From contig NZ_CANKYH010000001.1 in the NCBI RefSeq assembly GCF_947487915.1, forward strand, positions 124,001 through 188,000: a stretch of DNA of 64,000 nucleotides. The letters are read 5' to 3'. Below, in pieces: positions 47,272 through 55,070 of this stretch (the first letter of the stretch is position 1; each line of letters begins with the position of its first letter). The translations under genes and the position numbers were made by a program. Under the pieces are notes generated by a model that saw nothing but the letters and a program-made list of their open reading frames with translations, searched no databases and was not told the origin of the DNA. The stretch comes from an uncultured Serinicoccus sp. Lineage in GTDB: Bacteria > Actinomycetota > Actinomycetes > Actinomycetales > Dermatophilaceae.

Positions 47272-47910
47272 TCAGCTCACCTCCTCCAGCTGCCCGCGCA
47301 GTTTCTTCAGTCCGTCCCTGATTCTCGTCTTGGCGGTACCGAGCGGGATGCCGAGCCGGTGCGCGACCTCGCTCTGCGTCAGCCCGGAGAAGTACGCCAG
47401 TGCCACCGTCGTCCGGTGCGGCTCACCGATCCGGTCCAGCGCTGCGTGGACCCGCTCCGCCTCGGCCCGGTCGGTCACCGCCTCGGCGGTGACGTCGTAG
47501 GGCCTCGTCGTCTGCCGGGATTCGTAGCGGTGCAACCGATCGGATTGCGCCTGCTCCGATCTGACCCGGTCGACCGCGCGGCGGTGGGTCAGGGTCATGA
47601 TCCAGCCGATGACCGAGCCGCGTGCGGGGTCGACCTCGGCGGCCTGCCGCCAGATCTGGACGAAGACGTCCTGGGTGACCTCCTCGGCGAGCGAGCGGTC
47701 GCGGACGATGCGCAGGGCGAGACCGAAGATGCGCGGGGCGGCCAGGTCGTAGAGCTCGGCCAGGGCCTGCTGGTCGCCGTCGGCGATCCGGCGGATGACC
47801 GGGAAGAGCTCGCGGCGCCCCGTGTCGGGAACGTCGACGACCCGGGCAGGACCCGGGTCGTGACCAGCGGTGTCGGGACTCAGGAACCCTGCTCCCGCCG
47901 CCGGTCCCAC
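47272..47910 (-). CDS. sigK: ECF sigma factor, SigK-like
   Basis: RNA polymerase sigma subunit of the extracytoplasmic-function group, 212 residues. Region 2 (DQQALAELYDLAAPRIFGLAL, then AEEVTQDVFVQIW and RGSVIGWIMTLTHRRAVD) and region 4 (PHRTTVALAYFSGLTQSEVAHRLG, then GTAKTRIRDGLKKLR) are both intact. No ATG fits. GTG 47910 has GGAG at 5 nt and overlaps the DUF3040 gene by 31 bp; the only other option nearby is CTG 47883, overlapping the DUF3040 stop (CTGA). It is translationally tied to both neighbours and paired with RskA. Confidence 0.88.
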   Translation of the reverse strand: MGPAAGAGFLSPDTAGHDPGPARVVDVPDTGRRELFPVIRRIADGDQQALAELYDLAAPRIFGLALRIVRDRSLAEEVTQDVFVQIWRQAAEVDPARGSVIGWIMTLTHRRAVDRVRSEQAQSDRLHRYESRQTTRPYDVTAEAVTDRAEAERVHAALDRIGEPHRTTVALAYFSGLTQSEVAHRLGIPLGTAKTRIRDGLKKLRGQLEEVS

Positions 47911-48305
47911 TGCTGCTCCATCCGCTGCATGAAGGTGCCCTGCCGGGGAGTCCGGCGGGCTCCTGCGGTCGGCTTGCGGACCGCCCCGTCCTTGCCGACG
48001 ACCCCCAGCTGTCCGGTACGCGTCGCCGGCGACCGGGTCGGCGACGCCGCCCAGGCTCCGCCGAGGACCATGGCGAGGAAGCCGATCGCGCCGATCCAGA
48101 TCATCGAGGACATCACGCCCACGGCCACCAGGGCGAGACCGCCCAGGGCGACGAGGACACCGAGCACCAGACGGCGCCGGTCGAGTCCGGCGGCACCTCC
48201 GGCGCTGGCGGACCGCTTGAGCTGGCTCGCGAGCCGGGGGTCCTCGGCGTAGAGGGCCTGCTCCATCTGCTCGAGCACACGCTGCTCGTGGTCTGAGAGC
48301 GGCAC
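47880..48305 (-). CDS. DUF3040 membrane protein
   Basis: 141-residue actinobacterial protein. The N-terminus SDHEQRVLEQMEQALYAEDPRL is the DUF3040 signature; two adjacent membrane helices follow (VLGVLVALGGLALVAVGVM and IWIGAIGFLAMVLGG), then a basic tail. The function is unknown. GTG 48305 has GGAGGTG at ideal spacing. It lies between dinB and sigK with its own -10 upstream, and its last codons overlap the start of sigK, so it is probably co-expressed with the sigma/anti-sigma pair. Confidence 0.85.
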   Translation of the reverse strand: MPLSDHEQRVLEQMEQALYAEDPRLASQLKRSASAGGAAGLDRRRLVLGVLVALGGLALVAVGVMSSMIWIGAIGFLAMVLGGAWAASPTRSPATRTGQLGVVGKDGAVRKPTAGARRTPRQGTFMQRMEQQWDRRREQGS

Positions 48306-48377
48306 GTTCACCTCCGGTGGTGCGAATGGTGGGTCGGCGACCTGCGGCACGGGACCGACACCACGTTGCTGAGTTCC

Positions 48378-48383
48378 AGGATA
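48378..48383 (-). promoter_or_regulatory. Candidate -10 (TATCCT) of the DUF3040-sigK-rskA operon
   Basis: TATCCT on the minus strand, about 73 bp before the DUF3040 start and 36 bp past the dinB stop. It suggests the sigma operon is separate from the SOS operon, though read-through is possible. Confidence 0.45.
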
Positions 48384-48418
48384 AGACGTCAACGGACGGA
48401 GCACTACCCGGAGTTCCA

Positions 48419-49693
48419 TCATGGCTGCCGGACCAGCAGACTGGCTGGTCGCACAGCCTGCAGCCCGAACCTGGCCACGGCTCGGTCCATCGCCCGCTCC
48501 GCCTCGCGCCAGCCCCTCTCCGGTTCGTCGAGCCGACCCTGCACGAGGGTCCGGTCCGCCTCGGTGATGCCCTCGACCCGGACACCCAGCATGCGGATCC
48601 GAGCCCGCTGCAGCCCCAGCGCGGCATACAGCGAGCAGGAGACCTCGTGCACCTCGCGGGTCACGTCGGTCGGGCTGGCCACGGTGCGCGAGCGGGTGAT
48701 CGTGGTGAAGTCGGAGAACCGCACGGTCAGCACCACGGTGCGTCCGAGCACCCCGGCGTGCCGCATCCGGCTCGCCGTGCGCTCGGCGAGGTGCAGCAGC
48801 TGGCGGCGGACGACCTGGGGGTCGTCGACGTCCTGCGCGAAGGTCTCGGACGACCCGACGCTGCGCTCCCGTCGGTGGGCCACGACCGGGTCGTCGTCGG
48901 TGCCCCACGCCAGGGTGTGCAACCGGGTGGCGTGCTGGTCCCCCAGCGCGCGCCGCAACGTGGCCAGCGGCACGTGCGCCAGCTCGGCGACCGTGTGCAG
49001 CCCGAGCCGGTGCAGCTCGGCCTCGGTCGACTCCCCCACCCCCCACAGCGCACCCACCGGCATCGGGTGCAGGAAGGGGACGACCTCGTCCCGGGTGACC
49101 AGCCGCATGCCGTCCGGCTTGGCCGCCCGGGAGGCCATCTTGGCGACGGCCTTGGACGGGGCGCCTCCGACCGAGCAGGTGATCCCCTGTTCGTCGGCGA
49201 CGGTGTCCCTGATCCAGCTGCCGATGCGCTCCGGGCCGCCCCAGCGGCGACCGGTGGCGGAGATGTCGAGGAAGGCCTCCTCCATCGAGACCGGCTCGAC
49301 CAGGGGCGTGACCTCGGCGAAGATCGCCATGACCGCCTCGGAGACCCGGGCGTAGCGGTCGGGCTCGGGCCGGACCACCACGAGCGGGGGGCACCGGCGG
49401 CGCGCCGTGGCCATCGGCATGCCGGAGCGGACGCCGTAGGCCCGGGCCTCGTAGCTCGCCGACAGCACGACGCTGCGCCAACCACCCCCCACCGCCACCG
49501 GTCGACCGTGCAGGTCCGGCTGGTCCAGCAGCGAGACCGCGGCGTAGAAGGCGTCCATGTCGACGTGGAGCACCCAGCCCCGACCGGCGTCGCCGGTCGC
49601 CCGGTCCGACACCTCTCCCGCGGCCGGCGCGTCCCCCCGTGCGGAGGAGCCCGCCGAAGGGGCTGCGGGAGCCGCGACCGTGACGCTCACCAT
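48419..49693 (-). CDS. dinB: DNA polymerase IV (Y-family translesion polymerase)
   Basis: Low-fidelity lesion-bypass polymerase, 424 residues. Catalytic residues are intact: VDMDAFYAAV and SMEEAFLD. The thumb segment (GVGESTEAELHRLG) and little-finger domain (VVLTVRFSDFTTITRS) are present. ATG 49693 has GGGAG 6 nt upstream and overlaps the dnaE2 stop by seven bases, so it is the last gene of the LexA-controlled operon. It is a true DinB rather than the catalytically dead ImuB that usually accompanies DnaE2. The C-terminus ends LLVRQP without an obvious clamp-binding motif. Confidence 0.92.
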   Translation of the reverse strand: MVSVTVAAPAAPSAGSSARGDAPAAGEVSDRATGDAGRGWVLHVDMDAFYAAVSLLDQPDLHGRPVAVGGGWRSVVLSASYEARAYGVRSGMPMATARRRCPPLVVVRPEPDRYARVSEAVMAIFAEVTPLVEPVSMEEAFLDISATGRRWGGPERIGSWIRDTVADEQGITCSVGGAPSKAVAKMASRAAKPDGMRLVTRDEVVPFLHPMPVGALWGVGESTEAELHRLGLHTVAELAHVPLATLRRALGDQHATRLHTLAWGTDDDPVVAHRRERSVGSSETFAQDVDDPQVVRRQLLHLAERTASRMRHAGVLGRTVVLTVRFSDFTTITRSRTVASPTDVTREVHEVSCSLYAALGLQRARIRMLGVRVEGITEADRTLVQGRLDEPERGWREAERAMDRAVARFGLQAVRPASLLVRQP

Positions 49694-52600
49694 CCCGAGC
49701 TCCCGGGGCTGGAGTGCCACAGCTTGCCGCCCGGCTGCCGGGTCGCCTCGCCGGCCGGGGCGATGTCGGCGTAGGGCGACTGCACGAAACCCGAGGCGTG
49801 CACCAGCACGCGCCGCCCGGGCGGGGTGTCGGCCGAGGCCGCCTCCCGGGACACGGCCTCGGCCTCCTGCGCCAGCAGCGTCGCCTGCTGCACGGACCGC
49901 TCCATGAGCGCGTGGGCGGCCGGCGGACCGCCGTGCTCCCAGGCCTGCGCCACCTCCCCCAGCTCCCAGGCGGCGGTGGCCCTGATCGACACCCCCCTGG
50001 GCCCGGTGCGGCGCACGACGCCGCGCACCAGGAGCAGCCAGGAGTGGAACACCGTGGTGGCGAACGGGCCCTGGACGTCCTCGAAGAACGTCGCGTCGGC
50101 CGGTCCGCTGCCGTCGTCCAGGGTGAGGAAGACGACACGCCTCCCGGACCGCACCGGGGGGGTCTGGGTGGCGACCTTGGCACCGGCGACCAGTACCTCG
50201 GCACCGCCCCGGTAGGAGAGCAGGTCGCGCGCCCGGGTCACCCCCAGCTCGGCCAGCATCGGACCGAAACTCTCCACCACGTGGCTGCTGACATCCAGGC
50301 CGAGCACCTCCAGCTCGGCCCGGAGCTGCTCGGACGGGCTCATCTCCGGAAGCCCGCTGCCGACGAGCGGTGCGGGGTCGTCGCCGAGCTCGAGGGTCAG
50401 CTGGGTCGGTGCGGCGCCACCGGCCTCGTGCCACGGGCGTCGGCCCACCGCCTGGCTCTGCGCCCGGGCGGCGACCTCTCCCGCCTCGACCACCGGCGCC
50501 GGGCGTCGGCGTCCGGCGCGGGAGGTCCCCTGCGCCCCACCCGTATGCCGGGACCACCGCTCGAGGTCGCGGACGTGGAGCATCAGGTCGCGGCGAGTCA
50601 GGCTCGTGCGCGGGGTGCCGTCGGCACCTGCGGTGGCGCGGCGTCCCGCACCGCGGGTCCGAGGACTGCACCGGCCGACCCGGTGCAGCTCGTCCAGCCC
50701 CCCGGCCAGCACCAGCCGCTCGGCCGTGGGGCGGCTGGGACGGGCCCGGTGCCACAGGTCGGACAAGGAGTCGTAGGGCTGTCCCGCGACGATCCTGCCG
50801 ACCTCGTCCTCGGTGATGCCCTTGACGTCCGACAAGGACAGCCTGATGCCGTAACCCGCGGCACGCCGCTCGACCTCGGCCATGACCGCGTCGACCCGGT
50901 CCGGTGGACGGCGCAGCGTGCCCCGTGCCCCACCGGTCGCTGACCCGTCACGCGAGGGCTCCCCACCCCAGGCGGCCCCTCCGGCCGGCGACGTGGGTGT
51001 CGTCACGCGCTCGACCCGGTAGGTCGCGCCCGAGGCGTTGACGTCGAGCCCGAGCACGTGGACCCCCATGCTCCTGGCCTCGTCCAGGATGAGCCGCTTG
51101 GGGTACATCCCCGGGTCGTGGGTCAGGACACCGGAGAGGAAGGCGGCCGTGTGGTGCGTCTTGAGCCAGGCGGACTGGTAGGTCGGGAGGGCGAAGGCGG
51201 CCGCGTGCGCCTTGCAGAAGCCGAACGAGGCGAAGGCGGCCAGGACCGCCCAGATCCGGTCCACGTCCTCGGCGCGGTAGCCCCGGTCCGCCGCCGCGGC
51301 GCACCACCACACCTTCACCTCCTCCTGCCCGGCCGGGCTGCCCATCGCCCGGCGCACCTCGTCGGCCTGGGCCAACGACACCCCCGTCGTCTCCGCGACG
51401 ATCTGCAGCACCTGCTCGTGGAAGACCACGACCCCGCAGGTCTGCTCGAGGTAGGGGACCAGGCTGGGGTGGAGGTACTCCGGCTCTCCCCAGCCCTGGC
51501 GGGCGTGGAGGAAGGGTCGGATCATGTCGGACTTCACCGGGCCGGGCCGGAAGAGGGAGATGTCGATGATGATGTCGGAGAACGTCTCCGGGGCGAACTT
51601 GCCCACCAGCTCGCGCTGACCCGGTGACTCGATCTGGAAGCATCCGAGGGTGCGGGTGGACTGGACCAGGGCGAAGGTGTCCGGGTCGTCGAGCGGCACC
51701 TGGGCCCGGTCGTCCAGGTCGAGGCGGGTCCCGTCCACCCGCGCGACCTCGTCGACGGCGTGCGCCATCGCCGACTGCATCCGGATCCCCAGCACGTCCA
51801 GCTTGAGCAGGCCCAGCTCCTCCACGTCGTCCTTGTCGAACTGGCTCATGGGGAACCCCAGCCAGCTCGCCTCGACCGGCGTCCGGTCGAGCAGCCCGGT
51901 GTCGGACAGCACCACCCCGCACGGGTGCATCGCGAGGTGCCGCGGCAACCCGTCGAGCGCCTCCACCAGCTCCATGAGGACCCGCATCCGGGGGGCGTCC
52001 AGACCCTGGCGCCGCAGCTCGGGAAGGTCCCGGATCGCCGCCCGGGCGTCGCGTGCCCGGATGTGGGGGAAGGCCTTGGCGATCACGTCGATCTCGCCGG
52101 GGGGAAGGCCCAGCGTCGCCGCGACGTCGCGCACGGCGTGCCGGACCCGGTAGGTCTCGGTCATCGACACGCAGGTCACCCGTTCGGACCCGAAGCGCTC
52201 GAGGATGCGCTCGTAGATCTCGGTACGCCGGGCCGACTCGACGTCGATGTCGATGTCCGGAAGCTGGGCCCGCAGGGGGGAGCAGAACCGCTCCATGAGC
52301 AGGCCGTGCTCCATCGGGTCCACACCGCTGATGCCGAGCAGGTAGGCCACCAGGCTTCCGGCCCCGGAACCGCGCGCCGCGACGCGCACCCCCTGCTCCC
52401 GGATCAGGTCGCAGACCTGGGCGACGGTGAGGAAGTAGGTCGGGTAGCCCAGCCCGGCGATCACCCCCAGCTCCTGCTCGAGCCGGTCGCGGATGTCCTG
52501 CTCGGCCAGCCTCCCCGCACCGGGGTAACGACCACCGACGGCCTGGGTGCAGCGCTCGGTGAGGACCTGGTGCGCCTGCCCCACCCCCCGCACACCGAGC

Positions 52601-53739
52601 ACCTCGGGCTCCGGCAGGTGCACCCCCCCGATCCCGAGGTCGGAGCGGGCGTCCTGGTGGCAGTCGGCGGCCAGCTGCAGGGTGTCCCGCACGAGCTCCT
52701 CGGCCCGGGCGCCGGGACCCGCGGCGCGCTCCAGCTGACGGGCCAGCCTGTGCATGACGGCCGTCCCCGCGAGGTGGCCGGCACTGCTCACCCGGTCGAG
52801 GTGGCGCTCGTCGAGCGCGACCCGTCGTCGGGCGGCGTCGAGCACGTCCACGACCCGCGCCTGCTCGGGGTGGGCGTGCCGGACGGCCGCGGTGAGCACG
52901 GCGGGCACCCCGACCTCCCGCGCCAGCATCCACGCCGACGTCGCGTGGGCGAGGCTCCCCGGCGTGCCCTCAGGCCCCCCGTGGCAGACCACCTCGACCC
53001 GGACCGCCCCGGCCGGGAGCAGGCTCGTCCATCCCTGGAGCAGCCGTCGGGCCAGGTCGTGCCGCCGGGCCAGCAGCGCCCTCCCGACGTCGGAGTCCGG
53101 CCCCAGCAGCAGGACGACCGGGCAGGCCCCGTCGGTCCCGGCCGCCGCCCGGGCGATGAGCTCGGGGGTGACCCTCGGCACCGAGCGCTCGCCGGACAGA
53201 TGGGTGTGCGTCACCAGCCGGCACAACCTGGCCCAGCCCACCCCCGCCTCGGCACCGCCGCGCTGACCGCGCGCCAGCAGCACCACCCGGGGCTGCTGGT
53301 CGTCGACGAGCGAGCCCCCCTTGACCGGGGTCCGCGGACCACGCCGGGCGGGTCGGACGTCCAGACCTTCCCCCCAGCCCCGGCCGGGCGCCACCCGGTC
53401 CTGCGTCCACGGAGCCGTCGGGCGTAGGCCGGTGACGAACGGGGTGGGTGCGGGAGCGGTGGCGCTCCGTCCGGTGCCCGGCGCCGAGGGCGACCCCGCC
53501 AGGGCGAGGTCGACCCCCAGCACGGGGGCGACCCCCGCCTCGGTGCAGGCCCGGACGAAGCGGATCGCGCCGTAGAGACCGTCGCGGTCGGTCAGGGCCA
53601 GCGCGGACTGGCCGAGCTCGGCCGCACGGCGTACCAGGTCGACCGGGTGGGAGGCGCCGTAGCGCATGGAGGCGCTGGACGCGACGTGCAGGTGGACGAA
53701 GTCGTCACCTCCCGTCGCCGTCGCCGGTGCCGTCGACAC
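49687..53739 (-). CDS. dnaE2: Error-prone DNA polymerase III alpha subunit
   Basis: C-family polymerase for SOS mutagenesis. The N-terminal PHP domain is present (FVHLHVASSASMRYG), the palm has LPDIDIDVESARR and FGFCKAHAAAFALP, and an OB domain lies near the C-terminus (VATQTPPVRSGRRVVFLTLDDG). At 1350 residues it is over 200 longer than typical DnaE2, with extra low-complexity segments after the PHP half and around the finger/OB linker. GTG 53739 is chosen because it follows the previous gene by 8 bp and begins the PHP domain closely; the frame to 53946 overlaps that gene. It is the third gene of the SOS operon. Confidence 0.9.
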   Translation of the reverse strand: MSTAPATATGGDDFVHLHVASSASMRYGASHPVDLVRRAAELGQSALALTDRDGLYGAIRFVRACTEAGVAPVLGVDLALAGSPSAPGTGRSATAPAPTPFVTGLRPTAPWTQDRVAPGRGWGEGLDVRPARRGPRTPVKGGSLVDDQQPRVVLLARGQRGGAEAGVGWARLCRLVTHTHLSGERSVPRVTPELIARAAAGTDGACPVVLLLGPDSDVGRALLARRHDLARRLLQGWTSLLPAGAVRVEVVCHGGPEGTPGSLAHATSAWMLAREVGVPAVLTAAVRHAHPEQARVVDVLDAARRRVALDERHLDRVSSAGHLAGTAVMHRLARQLERAAGPGARAEELVRDTLQLAADCHQDARSDLGIGGVHLPEPEVLGVRGVGQAHQVLTERCTQAVGGRYPGAGRLAEQDIRDRLEQELGVIAGLGYPTYFLTVAQVCDLIREQGVRVAARGSGAGSLVAYLLGISGVDPMEHGLLMERFCSPLRAQLPDIDIDVESARRTEIYERILERFGSERVTCVSMTETYRVRHAVRDVAATLGLPPGEIDVIAKAFPHIRARDARAAIRDLPELRRQGLDAPRMRVLMELVEALDGLPRHLAMHPCGVVLSDTGLLDRTPVEASWLGFPMSQFDKDDVEELGLLKLDVLGIRMQSAMAHAVDEVARVDGTRLDLDDRAQVPLDDPDTFALVQSTRTLGCFQIESPGQRELVGKFAPETFSDIIIDISLFRPGPVKSDMIRPFLHARQGWGEPEYLHPSLVPYLEQTCGVVVFHEQVLQIVAETTGVSLAQADEVRRAMGSPAGQEEVKVWWCAAAADRGYRAEDVDRIWAVLAAFASFGFCKAHAAAFALPTYQSAWLKTHHTAAFLSGVLTHDPGMYPKRLILDEARSMGVHVLGLDVNASGATYRVERVTTPTSPAGGAAWGGEPSRDGSATGGARGTLRRPPDRVDAVMAEVERRAAGYGIRLSLSDVKGITEDEVGRIVAGQPYDSLSDLWHRARPSRPTAERLVLAGGLDELHRVGRCSPRTRGAGRRATAGADGTPRTSLTRRDLMLHVRDLERWSRHTGGAQGTSRAGRRRPAPVVEAGEVAARAQSQAVGRRPWHEAGGAAPTQLTLELGDDPAPLVGSGLPEMSPSEQLRAELEVLGLDVSSHVVESFGPMLAELGVTRARDLLSYRGGAEVLVAGAKVATQTPPVRSGRRVVFLTLDDGSGPADATFFEDVQGPFATTVFHSWLLLVRGVVRRTGPRGVSIRATAAWELGEVAQAWEHGGPPAAHALMERSVQQATLLAQEAEAVSREAASADTPPGRRVLVHASGFVQSPYADIAPAGEATRQPGGKLWHSSPGSSGW

Positions 53740-53747
53740 GGCCGGTC

Positions 53748-54191
53748 TCACCCGTGGCCCAACGGCGTCAGCTCGGAGTGCAGCGAGGTCTCGCACGGCA
53801 GGTGGAGCGAGGCCCGCACCAGCTCGAGGAAGCGCTCCCCCGCCCGCACCATGTCGTCGGCCTCCCGGGTCGTCACCGCCGCGCTGGCCGCACCCCGCTC
53901 CAGCGCTACCCGGCGGCGCCCGGACGCGGCGAAGAACGCGGCCCACTCGGTCAGCTCCGGAGCGACGGGGGGAAGCATCTCCCAGACGCTGCGGGGGCGG
54001 CCGCGCCGGCCGGGCGCAGGCGTCGTGCGGGCGGCCAGCAACGCGGCCCCGGCACGCAGCGCGGACAGGTGGGCCTGGGTGTAGCGCTCCGCCGCCGTCC
54101 CGCTGTGGCAGGCCTGCAGCAGCACCCCGCGCGAGCGCTCCAGCAGATCCAGCACGGCGCCTGCGCTGGCCCCGGTCTCGATGGTCGTCAT
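53748..54191 (-). CDS. SAV_6107-family HEPN-domain protein
   Basis: 147-residue helical protein. The features LLERSRGVLLQACHSG, AHLSALRAGAALL and AERFLELVRASL give the helical bundle expected of this actinobacterial HEPN family. The function is unknown, but these genes regularly stand before dnaE2 and are therefore suspected accessory mutasome components. ATG 54191 is preferred; reading from 54371 would translate a 9-bp tandem repeat into a (STT)n tract. It lies 8 bp upstream of dnaE2. Confidence 0.8.
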   Translation of the reverse strand: MTTIETGASAGAVLDLLERSRGVLLQACHSGTAAERYTQAHLSALRAGAALLAARTTPAPGRRGRPRSVWEMLPPVAPELTEWAAFFAASGRRRVALERGAASAAVTTREADDMVRAGERFLELVRASLHLPCETSLHSELTPLGHG

Positions 54192-54204
54192 CCTGTCGTG
54201 TCCT

Positions 54205-54258
54205 CTCGTGGTGCTCGTGGTGCTCGTGGTGCTCGTGGTGCTCGTGGTGCTCGTGGTG
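54205..54258. repeat. Six tandem copies of the 9-mer CTCGTGGTG
   Basis: Six perfect CTCGTGGTG units (54205-54258), followed by a degenerate seventh (CTTGTGGCC). The tract lies just upstream of the SAV_6107-type start, in the 152-bp gap after the DUF6504 gene, inside the SOS operon mRNA. Copy-number change could alter spacing or RNA structure before the start codon. Confidence 0.9.
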
Positions 54259-54343
54259 CTTGTGGCCCGTCGCGGTCCTGCTCCTGGTTCTTCACCGCGC
54301 GGCGGCCCGCCCCCGCGCGGTGCCGCGGTCAGTCGTGCCGCGG

Positions 54344-54745
54344 TCAGTCGGCGATCCGCTCCAGCCACCACCGCTCCCCCTGGACGAGGTCGTAGACACC
54401 CGTCCCTGCCGAGCGGCCCGCGCCGGCCTCGACCCGCCAGACGACCCGCTCCAGCTGCTCACCCGGACCGTCGCCGAGGCCGGGCCGCTCGGGGTCGGCG
54501 GCGGGGTGGCCGTCCCGGTCCTCCGTCCGCCACCACGCCACCCGCAGGCTCCACTGCCCCAGCACCGCCCGGACGAGATGGAGCCGCCCGCGCCACAGGA
54601 ACACGGCAGGAACCTGGGGGTCGAGGTCCTCCGGTGCCTCCCGGTCGTCGGCCACACCGGCCGGCAGCGCCGTCTCGATCCGTACGCCGTGCTCCTGCGC
54701 CCTGCCCAGCCTGACCTCGACCGGCTCGTGGTAGCTCCTGCTCAT
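54344..54745 (-). CDS. DUF6504 protein, first gene of the SOS operon
   Basis: 133-residue protein: SRSYHEPVEVRLG at the N-terminus and a tryptophan-rich second half (RVAWWRTEDRDG, GERWWLERIAD). Homologues are annotated only as DUF6504 and are commonly next to the DnaE2/SAV_6107 genes. ATG 54745 has GGAGGTG 6 nt upstream. It lies 48 bp downstream of a perfect LexA box, so it should be strongly DNA-damage inducible. Its part in mutagenesis is unknown. Confidence 0.8.
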   Translation of the reverse strand: MSRSYHEPVEVRLGRAQEHGVRIETALPAGVADDREAPEDLDPQVPAVFLWRGRLHLVRAVLGQWSLRVAWWRTEDRDGHPAADPERPGLGDGPGEQLERVVWRVEAGAGRSAGTGVYDLVQGERWWLERIAD

Positions 54746-54793
54746 GGCCGGCACCTCCTCCGTGCGTGTGGTCGTACGAGGACGACCGTCATA

Positions 54794-54809
54794 TCGAACT
54801 TGTGTTCGA
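54794..54809. promoter_or_regulatory. LexA SOS box TCGAACTTGTGTTCGA
   Basis: TCGAAC-TTGT-GTTCGA is a perfect inverted repeat matching the mycobacterial/actinobacterial LexA site (TCGAAC-N4-GTTCGA). It lies about 50 bp before the DUF6504 gene and would place the mutasome genes under SOS control. Confidence 0.92.
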
Positions 54810-54953
54810 TCGTGGTGATGGAACAAATGTACGACCCACCACCGACGGACTCAACCCCCTTCCACCTCGCGACCGACCCCGGCGCCCCTGTGGACAACTT
54901 CTGCGCGGCCGGCGGACCGCGCACGACCATGAGAGCGGGGCCCGGGCCGCAGG

Positions 54954-54977
54954 AGGGGGCGGCCCGGGCCGCCCCCT
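54954..54977. promoter_or_regulatory. 24-bp perfect palindrome upstream of the idsA -10
   Basis: A-GGGGGC-GGCCCGGGCC-GCCCCC-T reads identically on both strands. It ends 8 bp before TAGGCT, covering the -35 zone. It could be an operator, a cruciform, or a terminator for transcripts arriving from either side. Confidence 0.5.
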
Positions 54978-54985
54978 GCAGCGGA

Positions 54986-54991
54986 TAGGCT
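54986..54991 (+). promoter_or_regulatory. Candidate -10 (TAGGCT) of the polyprenyl synthetase gene
   Basis: Consensus-like TAGGCT about 80 bp before ATG 55071; the gene has a GAGAGGA ribosome-binding site, so this is a leadered promoter. Confidence 0.5.
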
Positions 54992-55070
54992 CGGAGTCGG
55001 CCCGCGCAGCCGGGACGCACCCCCTCCCGGCGCCCGCCGAGAGACCCGTCGAGGGACGAGAGGATCCGTG

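Larger units (their letters stand above)
54746..55070. other. 325-bp divergent intergenic region between the SOS operon and idsA
   Basis: It holds the LexA box (54794-54809), a 24-bp perfect GC palindrome (54954-54977), the -10 TAGGCT (54986-54991) of the idsA gene and a roughly 73-nt idsA leader. A GGGCCCGGGCC stretch (54940-54950) next to the palindrome repeats its core. I see no gene in it. Confidence 0.7.

Noticed and set aside
48419..49693. Assignment of the Y-family gene as imuB
   Set aside because: The catalytic VDMDAF and SMEEAF residues are intact, which ImuB lacks.
54205..54258. CRISPR-like array
   Set aside because: Units are 9 bp and directly adjacent with no spacers; it is a simple tandem repeat.
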